Shown here one piece after another: positions 1 to 10,139 of a stretch of DNA of 43,918 bases. The notes below the pieces were generated by a model, which saw nothing but the letters and a program-made list of their open reading frames with translations, searched no databases and was not told the origin of the DNA. The stretch lies in NCBI GenBank assembly GCA_031262545.1, contig JAISHP010000091.1, positions 1 to 43,918 on the forward strand, read 5' to 3'. This DNA comes from Candidatus Ancillula hodotermitis. Its GTDB lineage: Bacteria > Actinomycetota > Actinomycetes > Actinomycetales > Bifidobacteriaceae. A program made the position numbers and the translations under genes. Position 1 is the first letter of the stretch. Every line of letters starts with the position of its first letter.

Positions 1-41
1 TAATTCTCAAATTCAATGTGAATATAGTATGATAAATTATC

Positions 42-66
42 AAAACCCAGGGTAGCCTGGGTTTTG
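42..66. terminator. Intrinsic-terminator-like hairpin (AAAACCCAGG-GTAG-CCTGGGTTTT)
   Basis: 10-bp perfect inverted repeat with 4-nt loop and T-rich 3' arm, directly upstream of the first promoter. Confidence 0.7.
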
Positions 67-82
67 TTATATAATGTAGTTT

Positions 83-1558
83 ATGGGTATAAAAAAGAAT
101 CAAAATAATTCAATAAAAATTCAAGGGGCTGAGGTTAATCTTGACCCAACAAAAAATCAAGTTAAACTTAAAGAAAGACTGTCATATGCAATGTCTGATT
201 TTGGTTGCAATACAGTTTTTCAAATTCTAGGAACATATTTTTTAGTTTTTGCAACAGATACTTTTGGAGTTGCAGCAGCTGCTATGACCGGCCTATTTGC
301 TTTGACGGCAGTGATCGATTCGGTAGATGGTGTTTTTTGGGGTCAATTTATAGATAGAACCCATACAAAATGGGGCAAGTCCCGACCTTATTGGTTGTGG
401 TTCTCAATTCCTTTTGCGTTTTTCTGTGTTATGGCTTTTACAGCACCTCCATTTTTAGCAAATAATCAAATCGGGAAAGTTGTTTGGGTTTATATTGCTT
501 ATATTTGTGCTAAAGTTTTATATTCAGCAATTAATATTCCTGTAACATCAATTTTGCCATCTCTTACTTCTAATCCTAAAGAGAGAGTAACCATTTCAAC
601 AATTCGACAGTTTTTTGGTAATTTCGGGGCAGCAATTTTCTTGCCTTTAACCTTGCCAGCTGTTATGTTAATTGGCGGTTGGTTTGGAGACTCTGCTTCT
701 GGAAATAAATCAGCTATTGGTTGGTTCCTTTGGGCTTTGCTATTAGGAATTGTGACAGTTATATGTATGATGATCGCGTTTAAGGGAACAAGAGAAAGGG
801 TTATAACAAAAGATTCTCAACGTTCTGTTCCTATGCGTGAATCTATCAAGGCACTTAAGGGCAATTATCCATGGGCAATTATTATTTTCATTAATTTTGT
901 TTATTGGGGTGGCTTTGCAATTCGTTCAAGTTCTTTACCTTATTATTTTGAGTATAATCTACATCGTCCAGAATTAGGGTCGCTAACATTAGTTGGAACA
1001 GTGCTTACATTATTGTCAACTGCTGCGATTCCTTTCTTTGCTGGTAAAATAGGTAAGCGAAATACAATGATGACAGGTATGGTTATGATTATTGTTTCGC
1101 AATTAGGTTTAGCAGTGGCAAACACTATGTTTGGAGATATTCAAATTGCTATAATTTTGGTATCGGTTGTTGTGTTCTATCTTGGTTATGGTTTAGTTGG
1201 AGCTTTGATTGCAGTTATGCTTTCAGATGCTGTTGATTTCGGAGAGTGGAAAAACGGAGTTAGAGCAGAAGGCTTTGTGACTTCATTTAGCTCATTTTCG
1301 GCTAAATTAGGTATGGGCTTGGGTTCTATGTTACTTACAGCAGTTTTGACAGCTGGAGCTTATATTTCTTCAACTGCTGGTTCAGAAACAGTAACACAAC
1401 CAGATTCTGCTCTTAATGCTATTTCTATGGGCTTTATTTGGATCCCATTTGTTGGCTTTTTGCTTTCTGCAATTGCTCTTTGGTTTAACGATATTGATAA
1501 AAAAGAAAAGCAGATGATGAGTGATTTAGAAGAAAAACACAAAAAAGAGCTTGTGTAA
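83..1558 (+). CDS. GPH-family glycoside/pentoside:cation symporter (MelB/YicJ/XylP-like)
   Basis: 12-TM MFS-like protein, LSYAMSDFGCN N-terminus typical of the GPH family; next to a GH31 alpha-xylosidase. Confidence 0.85.
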   Translation: MGIKKNQNNSIKIQGAEVNLDPTKNQVKLKERLSYAMSDFGCNTVFQILGTYFLVFATDTFGVAAAAMTGLFALTAVIDSVDGVFWGQFIDRTHTKWGKSRPYWLWFSIPFAFFCVMAFTAPPFLANNQIGKVVWVYIAYICAKVLYSAINIPVTSILPSLTSNPKERVTISTIRQFFGNFGAAIFLPLTLPAVMLIGGWFGDSASGNKSAIGWFLWALLLGIVTVICMMIAFKGTRERVITKDSQRSVPMRESIKALKGNYPWAIIIFINFVYWGGFAIRSSSLPYYFEYNLHRPELGSLTLVGTVLTLLSTAAIPFFAGKIGKRNTMMTGMVMIIVSQLGLAVANTMFGDIQIAIILVSVVVFYLGYGLVGALIAVMLSDAVDFGEWKNGVRAEGFVTSFSSFSAKLGMGLGSMLLTAVLTAGAYISSTAGSETVTQPDSALNAISMGFIWIPFVGFLLSAIALWFNDIDKKEKQMMSDLEEKHKKELV

Positions 1559-1596
1559 TTATTAAATATTATTAAAAAAATAAAGGAGAAGATAAA

Positions 1597-3837
1597 ATGA
1601 AATTTACAGATGGTTTTTGGTTAAATAAGGAGAATTTTGTCACAAGAAATCCTTCTGAAGTTTATCAAGCAAAAAAAATCCAAGGAGAAAATGGGCAACC
1701 TGAATTAGAGGCTTATGCGACTTTTAAACGGATTACTCAAAGAGGAGATACTCTTAATGTTGGTAATATTAAAATCAATGCTTGGGCTCCTATGGATGGA
1801 GTAATAGGTGTGAAATTAACTCATTTTGATGTAGATGATAAAAATCCACTTTATCCTTTATATTCTGATTGGCAAGCTCAGGCGCAAGTTGAAATTGATC
1901 CAGGTGAGGTTGATGGACAAGGAGTTGGAGTACGCACTGGTTCAGCAAAGATTAAATCTGGTAAACTAGAATTTCAAATACCTCTACATGGAGGATATCG
2001 AGCAACTTTTAATTGGACAGATAAAAAAGGAAACCAAAGAGAATTGACAGCTTCTGAATATAAATCACAAGCTTCAATTGATGATATTTCAACTGGATCA
2101 ATGTATCCTGAATCGGTTTCTGGTGCTCAAGGGAATCTTTTAGAAGGTCGTCAAACTGGAATGAAGTTCCAAAGACCAACTCATTATATGCGTGAGATGT
2201 TGAATATTGATCCGGACACTAAAATTTATGGTACAGGTGAAAGATTTACTCCTTTTGTAAAAAACGGTCAGTCTTTAAGAATAATAAATATGGATGGGGG
2301 AACCGGTTCTGAACAATCTTATAAAAATATTCCTTTCTATTTAGCTTGTAAACCTGGTCTGGGGGATTCAGATGGTCTATACTATGGTGTTTTTATTAAT
2401 GAATCTCAGCCTATAGATTTAGAAATTGCTTCAGAAAATGTTGATAGAGTTCAATTTTCAACTGAAGGTGAAAGTTTAGAATATTATATTTTCGCTGGAG
2501 ATTCTGTAAAAGAAGTCTTAGGTAAATTTAATAAGTTTACAGGAGGAGGAGCCTTGCCTCCTGCTTGGACTTTCGGACTTTGGCTTTCAACATCTTTCTG
2601 CACGGACTATAAAGAAGAGACTGTGATGAAATTCATAGATGGGATGTTTGATAGAGGAATTCCATTAGATGTTTTTCATTTTGATTGTTTTTGGATGGAA
2701 GGATTTGAGTGGTGTAACTTTATTTGGGACAAGGAGTCTTTTCCTGACCCTAAGGGCTTAATTCAGAGATTGCATGATAAAGGTCTAAAGGTTTGCGTTT
2801 GGATTAATCCTTATATTGGGCAAAAATCACCTTTATTTAAGGTCGGTAAAGATAATGGCTACTTTATCAAGCATAAGGATGATTCTGTTTGGCAGTGGGA
2901 TCTTTGGCAGGCTGGAAATGCGATTGTTGATTTTACAAACCCTGAAGCTGTTCAGTGGTATCAAAGTCTTTTAAAGAGACTTATTGATATGGGTGTTGAT
3001 TGTTTTAAGACAGATTTTGGTGAGAGAATTCCAATGCATGATGCAAAATTTTTTGATGGCTCAAATCCAGAAGGTGCGCATAATTTTTATACCGGAATTT
3101 ATAATAAGGCTGTTTTTGATTTATTAAAACAAGAAAAAGGAGAAGGTGAAGCTGTTTTGTTTGCGCGTTCAGCAACTGTTGGCGGGCAACAATTTCCTGT
3201 GCACTGGGGCGGAGATAATGTCTCTAAGTATATCTCTATGGCCGATACTTTAAGAGGTGGATTGTCTTTGTTGCTCAGCGGATTTAATTTTTGGAGTCAT
3301 GATATTGGTGGGTTTGAAGATGAGACTGCTGATGATTTGTATAAGCGCTGGACTCAATTTGGTTTGCTTAGTTCACATTCAAGATATCATGGTAATATTC
3401 AATACAGAGTCCCATGGCTTTTTGGGGACGAAGCAGTTGAGGTTACAAAGAAATTCACAAAATTAAAAATTTCTTTAATGCCATATCTTTACCCTCAAGC
3501 TAAGAAGGCTGTTCAAGAAGGTATTCCTTTGATGCGCCCAGTATTTATGGAATTTCCGAATGATCCAACAACCTATACTTTAGATTTGGAATATATGTTA
3601 GGAGATGCAATTTTAGTTGCTCCTGTATTTAACAAAGAAGGTGTTGTGCGTTTTTATCTTCCAAAAGGAAAATGGACCCGTTTGGTAAAAGATGAGGGTA
3701 TGGATGATGTCGTTGAATCAAATGGTGAATGGTTTGAAGAAACACATTCATTCTTGTCTTTGCCAGTTTTCAAACGTGAAGGATATGATGTTCCACAAGA
3801 TTTGACTTTACAACGCGCTGGAGATTATCAAGAATAA
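1597..3837 (+). CDS. yicI: GH31 alpha-xylosidase (YicI-like)
   Basis: GH31 motif CFKTDFGERIP; full-length 746 aa; SD AAGGAG upstream; paired with GPH symporter as in yicJI. Confidence 0.88.
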   Translation: MKFTDGFWLNKENFVTRNPSEVYQAKKIQGENGQPELEAYATFKRITQRGDTLNVGNIKINAWAPMDGVIGVKLTHFDVDDKNPLYPLYSDWQAQAQVEIDPGEVDGQGVGVRTGSAKIKSGKLEFQIPLHGGYRATFNWTDKKGNQRELTASEYKSQASIDDISTGSMYPESVSGAQGNLLEGRQTGMKFQRPTHYMREMLNIDPDTKIYGTGERFTPFVKNGQSLRIINMDGGTGSEQSYKNIPFYLACKPGLGDSDGLYYGVFINESQPIDLEIASENVDRVQFSTEGESLEYYIFAGDSVKEVLGKFNKFTGGGALPPAWTFGLWLSTSFCTDYKEETVMKFIDGMFDRGIPLDVFHFDCFWMEGFEWCNFIWDKESFPDPKGLIQRLHDKGLKVCVWINPYIGQKSPLFKVGKDNGYFIKHKDDSVWQWDLWQAGNAIVDFTNPEAVQWYQSLLKRLIDMGVDCFKTDFGERIPMHDAKFFDGSNPEGAHNFYTGIYNKAVFDLLKQEKGEGEAVLFARSATVGGQQFPVHWGGDNVSKYISMADTLRGGLSLLLSGFNFWSHDIGGFEDETADDLYKRWTQFGLLSSHSRYHGNIQYRVPWLFGDEAVEVTKKFTKLKISLMPYLYPQAKKAVQEGIPLMRPVFMEFPNDPTTYTLDLEYMLGDAILVAPVFNKEGVVRFYLPKGKWTRLVKDEGMDDVVESNGEWFEETHSFLSLPVFKREGYDVPQDLTLQRAGDYQE

Positions 3838-3882
3838 TTATTTTGACGATTTAAATTATCTCACTTGTGGGATAATATAAAT

Positions 3883-5592
3883 ATGACTGATATTGAGATT
3901 GCTAATAGTGTAGAAATGCAACATATTAAAAATGTTGCTGAAAAAGTTGGAATCACAGAAGAGAATTTAGAATATTACGGTAAGTATAAAGCTAAAATTG
4001 ATAATTTTTCAGATTTAATTTCAGATGAGACTGTTAAAAATTCTACTGCTAAATTAGTCTTAGTAACAGCAATTAATCCAACTCCTGCAGGTGAAGGGAA
4101 AACGACCACAACTGTAGGTTTGAATGATGCCCTGAATAGGTTAGGTAAATCATCAATGGCAGCTTTAAGAGAGCCAAGCTTGGGTCCTGTTTTTGGAATC
4201 AAAGGAGGAGCAGCAGGTGGCGGTTACGCTCAAGTTGTTCCTATGGAGGATATAAATTTACATTTTACAGGTGATTTCCACGCTATTGGAGCAGCAAATA
4301 ATCTTTTAGCAGCTATGCTTGATAATCATATCAAACAAGGAAATGCTCTTAATATAGATCCTATGAATATTGTGTGGAAACGTGTTGTAGATATGAATGA
4401 TCGTCAACTTAGAAACGTAATTGATGGTGTTGCGGGGGGTGGAAATGCGACAGTTAATGGAGTTACTCGTCCAGATGGATTTGATATTACAGTAGCTTCT
4501 GAAGTTATGGCTGTATTTTGCTTGGCGAATTCTTTGCAAGATCTAAAAGAGCGACTAGGGAAAATGGTAGTAGCTTATACTTTTGATAAAAAACCAGTTA
4601 CTGCAGCTAAATTGCAAGCAAATGGGGCAATGGCAGTTTTATTGAAAGATGCTATTAAGCCTAATTTAGTTCAATCTTTAGAACATAATCCTGTTATTAT
4701 TCATGGTGGACCTTTTGCTAATATCGCACATGGATGTAATTCGGTTATAGCTACAAAATCAGCTTTAGGATTAGCTAAAGATTATGTTATCACAGAAGCA
4801 GGATTTGGTGCCGACCTTGGAGCAGAGAAATTTTTAGATATTAAATGCCGTCTTTCTGGTCTTTATCCTGATTGTGTTGTATTGGTTGCAACAGTTAGAG
4901 CTTTAAAATCTCACGGAGGTGTTGCTAAGGCAGATTTGAATAATGAGAATTTAGAGGCTCTTGAAGCTGGTTTGCCTAATTTACTACAACATGTAGAAAA
5001 TATGAAAAATGTTTATGGTTTACCTGTTGTTGTGGCTTTGAATAAGTTCCCGACTGATACTGAAGATGAAGTTAAATTAGTAGAGTCTAAAGCAGCAGAT
5101 TTAGGTGTTGATGTAATTCTTTCTGATGTCTGGGCAAAAGGCGGAGAAGGCGGAGAAGATTTAGCAAAGAAAGTTATTGAACTTTGCGATCAATCTTCTG
5201 TGCAGTCTTTAACTAAAGAAAATCAATTTGCTTATGATTTAAATATATCAATTGAAGATAAGTTAAATGAAATTGCGAAAAAGATTTATCATGCTGATGG
5301 GGTAGTTTTGACTCCAGGCGCTCGCAAGAAAATGGTTCAATTAGAAGAGCAAGGCTTTAGAGATTTACCTATTTGTGTTGCTAAAACTCAATATTCTTTC
5401 TCTGATGATGCCAAGAAGATTGGAGCACCAAAAGGCTTTAAAGTTACTTTCAAAGATATTAAAGTTTCGGCAGGAGCTGGATTTTTAGTTGCTTTGACGG
5501 GGTCAATTATGACTATGCCGGGATTGCCAAAAGTTCCGGCGGCGAATAGTATAGATATAGACTCAAACGGACACATCACCGGCCTCTTTTGA
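3883..5592 (+). CDS. fhs: Formate--tetrahydrofolate ligase
   Basis: Motifs [49 protein letters not shown] at 3883 preferred over the TTG at 3865 because GATAAT (3871-3876) lies between them. Confidence 0.93.
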   Translation: MTDIEIANSVEMQHIKNVAEKVGITEENLEYYGKYKAKIDNFSDLISDETVKNSTAKLVLVTAINPTPAGEGKTTTTVGLNDALNRLGKSSMAALREPSLGPVFGIKGGAAGGGYAQVVPMEDINLHFTGDFHAIGAANNLLAAMLDNHIKQGNALNIDPMNIVWKRVVDMNDRQLRNVIDGVAGGGNATVNGVTRPDGFDITVASEVMAVFCLANSLQDLKERLGKMVVAYTFDKKPVTAAKLQANGAMAVLLKDAIKPNLVQSLEHNPVIIHGGPFANIAHGCNSVIATKSALGLAKDYVITEAGFGADLGAEKFLDIKCRLSGLYPDCVVLVATVRALKSHGGVAKADLNNENLEALEAGLPNLLQHVENMKNVYGLPVVVALNKFPTDTEDEVKLVESKAADLGVDVILSDVWAKGGEGGEDLAKKVIELCDQSSVQSLTKENQFAYDLNISIEDKLNEIAKKIYHADGVVLTPGARKKMVQLEEQGFRDLPICVAKTQYSFSDDAKKIGAPKGFKVTFKDIKVSAGAGFLVALTGSIMTMPGLPKVPAANSIDIDSNGHITGLF

Positions 5593-5692
5593 GTTTACTT
5601 GTCGTTATTTACTGCTTTTCGAAAAGTGCAGTGCCTAAGCACAGCCCTCTTTTCTTCAAAGCTAGTAACTAACTTCCAAATAATTCTCAAAA
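5587..5692 (+). repeat. Hairpin element copy 1 (~106 bp)
   Basis: Ends TTTTGAG/CTCAAAA; arms 5604-5618/5658-5673 pair; GAAAAG(5621-5626)/CTTTTC(5649-5654); apex GTGC-CTAA-GCAC; shares tip and ends with 34414-34518. Confidence 0.75.
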
Positions 5693-5694
5693 GC

Positions 5695-5790
5695 TTTTGA
5701 GTTTATTTGAACGAACTTCTTCGTTTTCGAAAAGTGCAGTGCTTAAAGCGTAGCTAAGCTGTGCTTTAAATATCGAACTTCTGTCTCTTT
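5695..5790 (+). repeat. Hairpin element copy 2 (degenerate, tandem with copy 1)
   Basis: Starts TTTTGAGTTT, contains TTTTCGAAAAGTGCAGTGCT as in copy 1, but a different apical hairpin (AAAGCGTAGC/GCTGTGCTTT) and no recognisable right end. Confidence 0.5.
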
Positions 5791-5934
5791 ATTTTGGTTC
5801 CTCCTTGGGTGTGGTTATAAATTATTTGTTTAGTGTTAAAAACTTACTAATTAACATTTATATTTTATTTTTTTGAAAGTTTTTGAATTTCAAAGTATAT
5901 TATATATAGCAAATATAAACTATGAAAGGAAACT

Positions 5935-6699
5935 ATGAAGACAAAAAAAATAAAAAATCAAATCGGAAGTGTTTTTGGTATTTTGTTATTGACACTGGCA
6001 ATTAGCTTGACAGGAGGTTATGTTTCTAATGCTGATGATAATTTAACAAAAGATAAGATAGATAAAAATAAAATATCAAGTTATATGAAAAAAGCCTTTT
6101 CTGATCCTGATTTTGTTCCTCAACCGGGAAAAACTGTTAGTACACAAGTAAATAAAGATGTCAGAGCAGAATTTAAATTAAATGCTGTCGATAGCGATAA
6201 AGTGGGAGAAAAACGTGCTTTAACTTGTGGTTCAAATAACCGAAAAGTATATACTGGAGAGCACAATATACGAATAGATGGAACTTTTACGCTTTATGAT
6301 GGTAACAGAGCTTTAGCAAGGCTAGTTTTTGCAACGAGAGCAGACTATAATGGTTGTGAAACTTGGATTGAACACAATGATCAGCATATTGAAGGCGTAG
6401 TTTCAGGTGTGTACTTAGACAATATGTCAAATAATTTCAAAAGAGGATCTGATTCTGATGCTACATGGACAAAAGGTAAATGGGTTTTAAGAACTGATCA
6501 TCAGATATCTGTAAGTGTTGGGTTTTCTCATTTTTTATCAATAGGAATAAGTACTCCGATATTTACAACAACATGGTTAGATACTGAAGTGTCAGTTTCA
6601 ATAAATACAGGTGGAACGTTTAGGATTATTACTAAAATTAATGGACAAGATGTCCAAGGGGTTAGATGCCCTTCAGACATGCCTTGTTACAAATTGTAA
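5935..6699 (+). CDS. Secreted protein of unknown function
   Basis: N-terminal signal peptide (KKIKNQIGSVFGILLLTLAISLTGGYVSNA); SD GAAAGGAA; no family recognised. Confidence 0.7.
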   Translation: MKTKKIKNQIGSVFGILLLTLAISLTGGYVSNADDNLTKDKIDKNKISSYMKKAFSDPDFVPQPGKTVSTQVNKDVRAEFKLNAVDSDKVGEKRALTCGSNNRKVYTGEHNIRIDGTFTLYDGNRALARLVFATRADYNGCETWIEHNDQHIEGVVSGVYLDNMSNNFKRGSDSDATWTKGKWVLRTDHQISVSVGFSHFLSIGISTPIFTTTWLDTEVSVSINTGGTFRIITKINGQDVQGVRCPSDMPCYKL

Positions 6700-6727
6700 G
6701 AAAGCAAGAAAAGAGAAAGGTAAGATA

Positions 6728-7054
6728 ATGCAATTAATAGAGCCAATAAGTATGATTCAAAATATAATTGTAGGTATTATAGTTGTAATGGTAATTTTTA
6801 TAGTTGTATTAACGATTGTAATTCGTAAAAGAAAAAAAGAAGAAACAGAACAAGAAAAAAAATTCATTAGATATATGTGGTCAATAATTTTAAGAATTGG
6901 ATTAGTTATTTCAAGTATTATTTTGATATTTCTTGCAGTGCAATTGTTTGGCTTGAATACTATGAATAACAAGATCAGTCCAACAAATGAGCAGCCAACT
7001 AAATCACAGATGAATAATGGATGGTATCGTGATGGAGCAGTTTGGGGAAATTAA
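6728..7054 (+). CDS. Small membrane protein, unknown function
   Basis: ORF frame 6611..7054; start at 6728 avoids overlap with the upstream gene and has AAAGGT upstream; two predicted TM segments. Confidence 0.6.
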   Translation: MQLIEPISMIQNIIVGIIVVMVIFIVVLTIVIRKRKKEETEQEKKFIRYMWSIILRIGLVISSIILIFLAVQLFGLNTMNNKISPTNEQPTKSQMNNGWYRDGAVWGN

Positions 7055-7070
7055 AATAACTAAAATTAAT

Positions 7071-7103
7071 AAAACCCGAGGTTAATAAAAACCTCGGTTT
7101 TTT
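7071..7103 (+). terminator. Intrinsic terminator
   Basis: CCGAGGTT (7076-7083)/AACCTCGG (7090-7097) stem followed by a T run. Confidence 0.85.
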
Positions 7104-7145
7104 ATTATTAAATAAATTGTTCCTAATGGTGCGTATAATATTAAA

Positions 7146-8297
7146 GTGGTTGAAGCAAAAAATAAAAAAGTAATTAATAAGCCAAAGGTTGCGATCGTTT
7201 TTGGTGGAAAATCTGAAGAACACTCAATTTCATGCTTAACTGCTAGTAAAATTTTGCAAGCAATTGATCGCAATAAATATGATGTTAGTGCGATTGGAAT
7301 TACTAAAAAAGGTGAGTGGTATCGAGTTTCTAGTGATTTTAAAGAATGGGAGCCGCGGCAAAATAAAAAAGGGGAAATTATTTTTCCAGAAGTCAAAGCT
7401 CCAATTACAAATTTTAAGAAAAATCAATCACTTGTAAAATTAAAAATGAATCCGGAAGAAATTAAAAAAGTCGATATTGTTTTTCCAGCTTTGCATGGTG
7501 TCTATGGCGAAGATGGAACAATTCAAGGTCTTTTAGAATTATTAGATATTAGTTATATCGGATGCGGGGTAACGGCTTCAGCGATTGGGCAAGATAAGGA
7601 TTCTACAAAGAAATTAGCTGTGGAAGCCGGGGTAAATGTTGCTCCTTGGGTATCATTTAGAACGCCACCAATTATGGCTGATGATTATCAACTGCCAAAT
7701 AATTTAGACAAACAAGTTAGAGAGATGAGCGGAAGTTGGAAACAGTCATTGTTTGTTAAGCCAGCAAGATCTGGTTCAAGTATAGGAATTTCTAAAGTTG
7801 ACAATAATGAACAGCTGATTTTAGCGATCAAAAAAGCTTCAAAATATGATTCTAAAATTATAATTGAGCAAGAGATAGTTGGCAGAGAAATTGAGGTTGG
7901 ACTGTTAGGTTCTAGATACGGAATGAGAGTATCAACTTTTGGAGAGATAAAAATAAAGGATACTGATTTTTATAATTTTGAAGCCAAATATATGGATTCA
8001 GAAAAGGCACAATTGATAATTAATCCACCAATTGATCCTGAAATTAAAACAAAAATTCGAGAAAACGCACTAAAAATTTCAAATTCTTTTGATTTAGAAG
8101 GGTTGTCTCAAGAAAGTTTCTTTTTAACACCAGCTGGTAAAATATATTTTAATGAGGCCAATACATTACCAGGGTTTACTTCAATTTCCTTATTTCCAAA
8201 ACTTTGGGAACACGATGGAATAAATATTACTAGTTTAATTTCTGAATTGATAGATGAAGCTTTAGCTAGACCTAAGAAACGTGGAATTTTAAGATAA
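7146..8297 (+). CDS. ddl: D-alanine--D-alanine ligase
   Basis: VFGGKSEEHSIS, FPALHGVYGEDGTIQGLLE, FVKPARSGSSIGI, NEANTLPGFT motifs; GTG start 6 nt after TATAAT. Confidence 0.93.
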   Translation: MVEAKNKKVINKPKVAIVFGGKSEEHSISCLTASKILQAIDRNKYDVSAIGITKKGEWYRVSSDFKEWEPRQNKKGEIIFPEVKAPITNFKKNQSLVKLKMNPEEIKKVDIVFPALHGVYGEDGTIQGLLELLDISYIGCGVTASAIGQDKDSTKKLAVEAGVNVAPWVSFRTPPIMADDYQLPNNLDKQVREMSGSWKQSLFVKPARSGSSIGISKVDNNEQLILAIKKASKYDSKIIIEQEIVGREIEVGLLGSRYGMRVSTFGEIKIKDTDFYNFEAKYMDSEKAQLIINPPIDPEIKTKIRENALKISNSFDLEGLSQESFFLTPAGKIYFNEANTLPGFTSISLFPKLWEHDGINITSLISELIDEALARPKKRGILR

Positions 8298-8300
8298 ATA

Positions 8301-9143
8301 CTAATTAGAAACAATTACACTTGTTGAAGCGAAATATCGTAAATTTGGTTGGCGAGTAACATCAAGGCTAATACCGTAAGCATGAGTTAATTTTTCTGAT
8401 GTAAGATTCTGTCTAATATCTCCTTGATAAAGGATTGTCCCTGTTTGTTCATTTAAATATCCCATAAGTGCTATTTTATCAAAGCTAGGAGGAATTTCTT
8501 CAACGTTGTGATTAACAAGTATTACTGCTCTCTTACGATCTTCATCACGGTCGTAGCTAGAAAGTCTAGTTAAAGTATTGATTACATATTCTCTACCAGC
8601 CAAGTCAAGACCGGCAGTGGGTTCATCAAAAAGAAGTAAATCTGGGTCTGTCATTAATGTTCTTGCCATCTGAACTCTTTTGCGCTCGCCTTGACTTAAA
8701 ACACCCCAAGGACGATTAATAATTTTTTTTGCTCCAAACATAATTAATAATTCTTCAGCTTTATCATAGTCTTTTTGTTCAAAAATATTTTTGTCACGTT
8801 CATCTCCCCAGCTCCCCATCATTCCTTTGGCTGCTGAGAAAACAATTTCGTGAGCTGATAGAGAATTAGGAAAAGCATTGTCTAAATCATTTGAAAGAAT
8901 GCCAATTTTTTGGCGAAGTTTAAAAACATCAATTTTACCAAGTTCAGATCCAAGTATTGTGACTTTACCTTTTGTTGGAAAACGTCGAGCAGCTATGATG
9001 TTAATTAAAGTTGATTTACCGACACCATTTGGGCCAAGTAAAACCCAATTTTCACCAGAATTAACGGTCCAATTAATATCTTGAACAATGATATTACGAT
9101 TTCTGACTACTTTAACATCTTGTAACTTCAACATTTCGTACAT
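8301..9143 (-). CDS. ABC transporter ATP-binding protein
   Basis: Walker A LLGPNGVGKSTL, signature LSQGERKRVQMAR, Walker B LLLFDEPTAGLD. Confidence 0.9.
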   Translation of the reverse strand: MYEMLKLQDVKVVRNRNIIVQDINWTVNSGENWVLLGPNGVGKSTLINIIAARRFPTKGKVTILGSELGKIDVFKLRQKIGILSNDLDNAFPNSLSAHEIVFSAAKGMMGSWGDERDKNIFEQKDYDKAEELLIMFGAKKIINRPWGVLSQGERKRVQMARTLMTDPDLLLFDEPTAGLDLAGREYVINTLTRLSSYDRDEDRKRAVILVNHNVEEIPPSFDKIALMGYLNEQTGTILYQGDIRQNLTSEKLTHAYGISLDVTRQPNLRYFASTSVIVSN

Positions 9144-9233
9144 ATAGATATTATCCCATTAACAAATACCAAAATAAGAGGTTATTTGTAGGGAATGTAA
9201 AATTATTCTTTAGTTAATGTGATAATATAAATA

Positions 9234-10139
9234 ATGTTTGATATATTTGAAGATGAGAGTTCTGATTTTTTTGTTCCACAGAAATTACTTTTAGTTGATG
9301 GCTCATATTCAATGTACCGGTCGTATTTTGGTTATGATGTCGAGCACTTTAGAAGAGATGGTGATTGTCCAACGAATTGTATCTATGGAATTGCGAGACA
9401 GATAATTCAATTAGTTAATACGTTTCATCCAACTTACTGGGCTTTTGTTTATGATTTGGGACGGGCAAATTACAGAATGGATTTAATGCCAACATATAAA
9501 GGCGGACGTGAAAAAACTCCAGATGAATTAAATCAACAAAGAGAGCCAGTTAAAGAAATGTTGAGATTGGCAAATATTCCGATTGTAGAACAAGAAAGAT
9601 TGGAAGCAGATGATATTATAGCGACGCTTTCCAAACAAGGACGAGAAAAAGGTTGGAAAGTTAAAATTTTCTCTTCAGATAAAGATATGTTTCAACTGGT
9701 TGAAGAAGATGTCACAATAGTTCGTCCGAAGTTCCATAAATCCGGTTTAGAAGTTTTGGATGCTGAATATATTGTGAATAGATTTGGTTTGCAACCAAGA
9801 CAATATCCTGATTTAGCGGCTTTGGTTGGCGAAGGCGCAGATAATATTCCAGGTGTTCCGGGAGTTGGTCCTAAAACTGCAGCAAAATGGTTGCAGAGAT
9901 ATGATAATTTAGATAATCTTTTGGTTCACGCTGATGAATTAACAGGAAAAGTCGGAGCTGCTTTACGAGAAGATATTGAGCAAGTTAAATTGAACAGAAA
10001 GATAAATAATTTAATTCGTGATGCAGATTTAAACACCTCGCTCGACAAACTTGAAATCAAAAGTCCAAATTTATCATCTTTAAATAACTTTTTTATCAAA
10101 AATCAAATCCCAAGCTTAGTTGATAGCTTCAAGTGGTGA
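9234..10139 (+). CDS. 5'-3' exonuclease (Pol I N-terminal-like / FEN family)
   Basis: LLVDGSYSMYRSYF, EADDIIATL, SSDKDMFQLV, GEGADNIPGVPGVGPKTAAKWL. Confidence 0.9.
   Translation: MFDIFEDESSDFFVPQKLLLVDGSYSMYRSYFGYDVEHFRRDGDCPTNCIYGIARQIIQLVNTFHPTYWAFVYDLGRANYRMDLMPTYKGGREKTPDELNQQREPVKEMLRLANIPIVEQERLEADDIIATLSKQGREKGWKVKIFSSDKDMFQLVEEDVTIVRPKFHKSGLEVLDAEYIVNRFGLQPRQYPDLAALVGEGADNIPGVPGVGPKTAAKWLQRYDNLDNLLVHADELTGKVGAALREDIEQVKLNRKINNLIRDADLNTSLDKLEIKSPNLSSLNNFFIKNQIPSLVDSFKW

Noticed and set aside
5604-5673. Hairpin element as an ordinary intrinsic terminator
   Set aside because: No T-tract follows the stem, the tip is strongly conserved between distant copies and the arms are much longer than needed.
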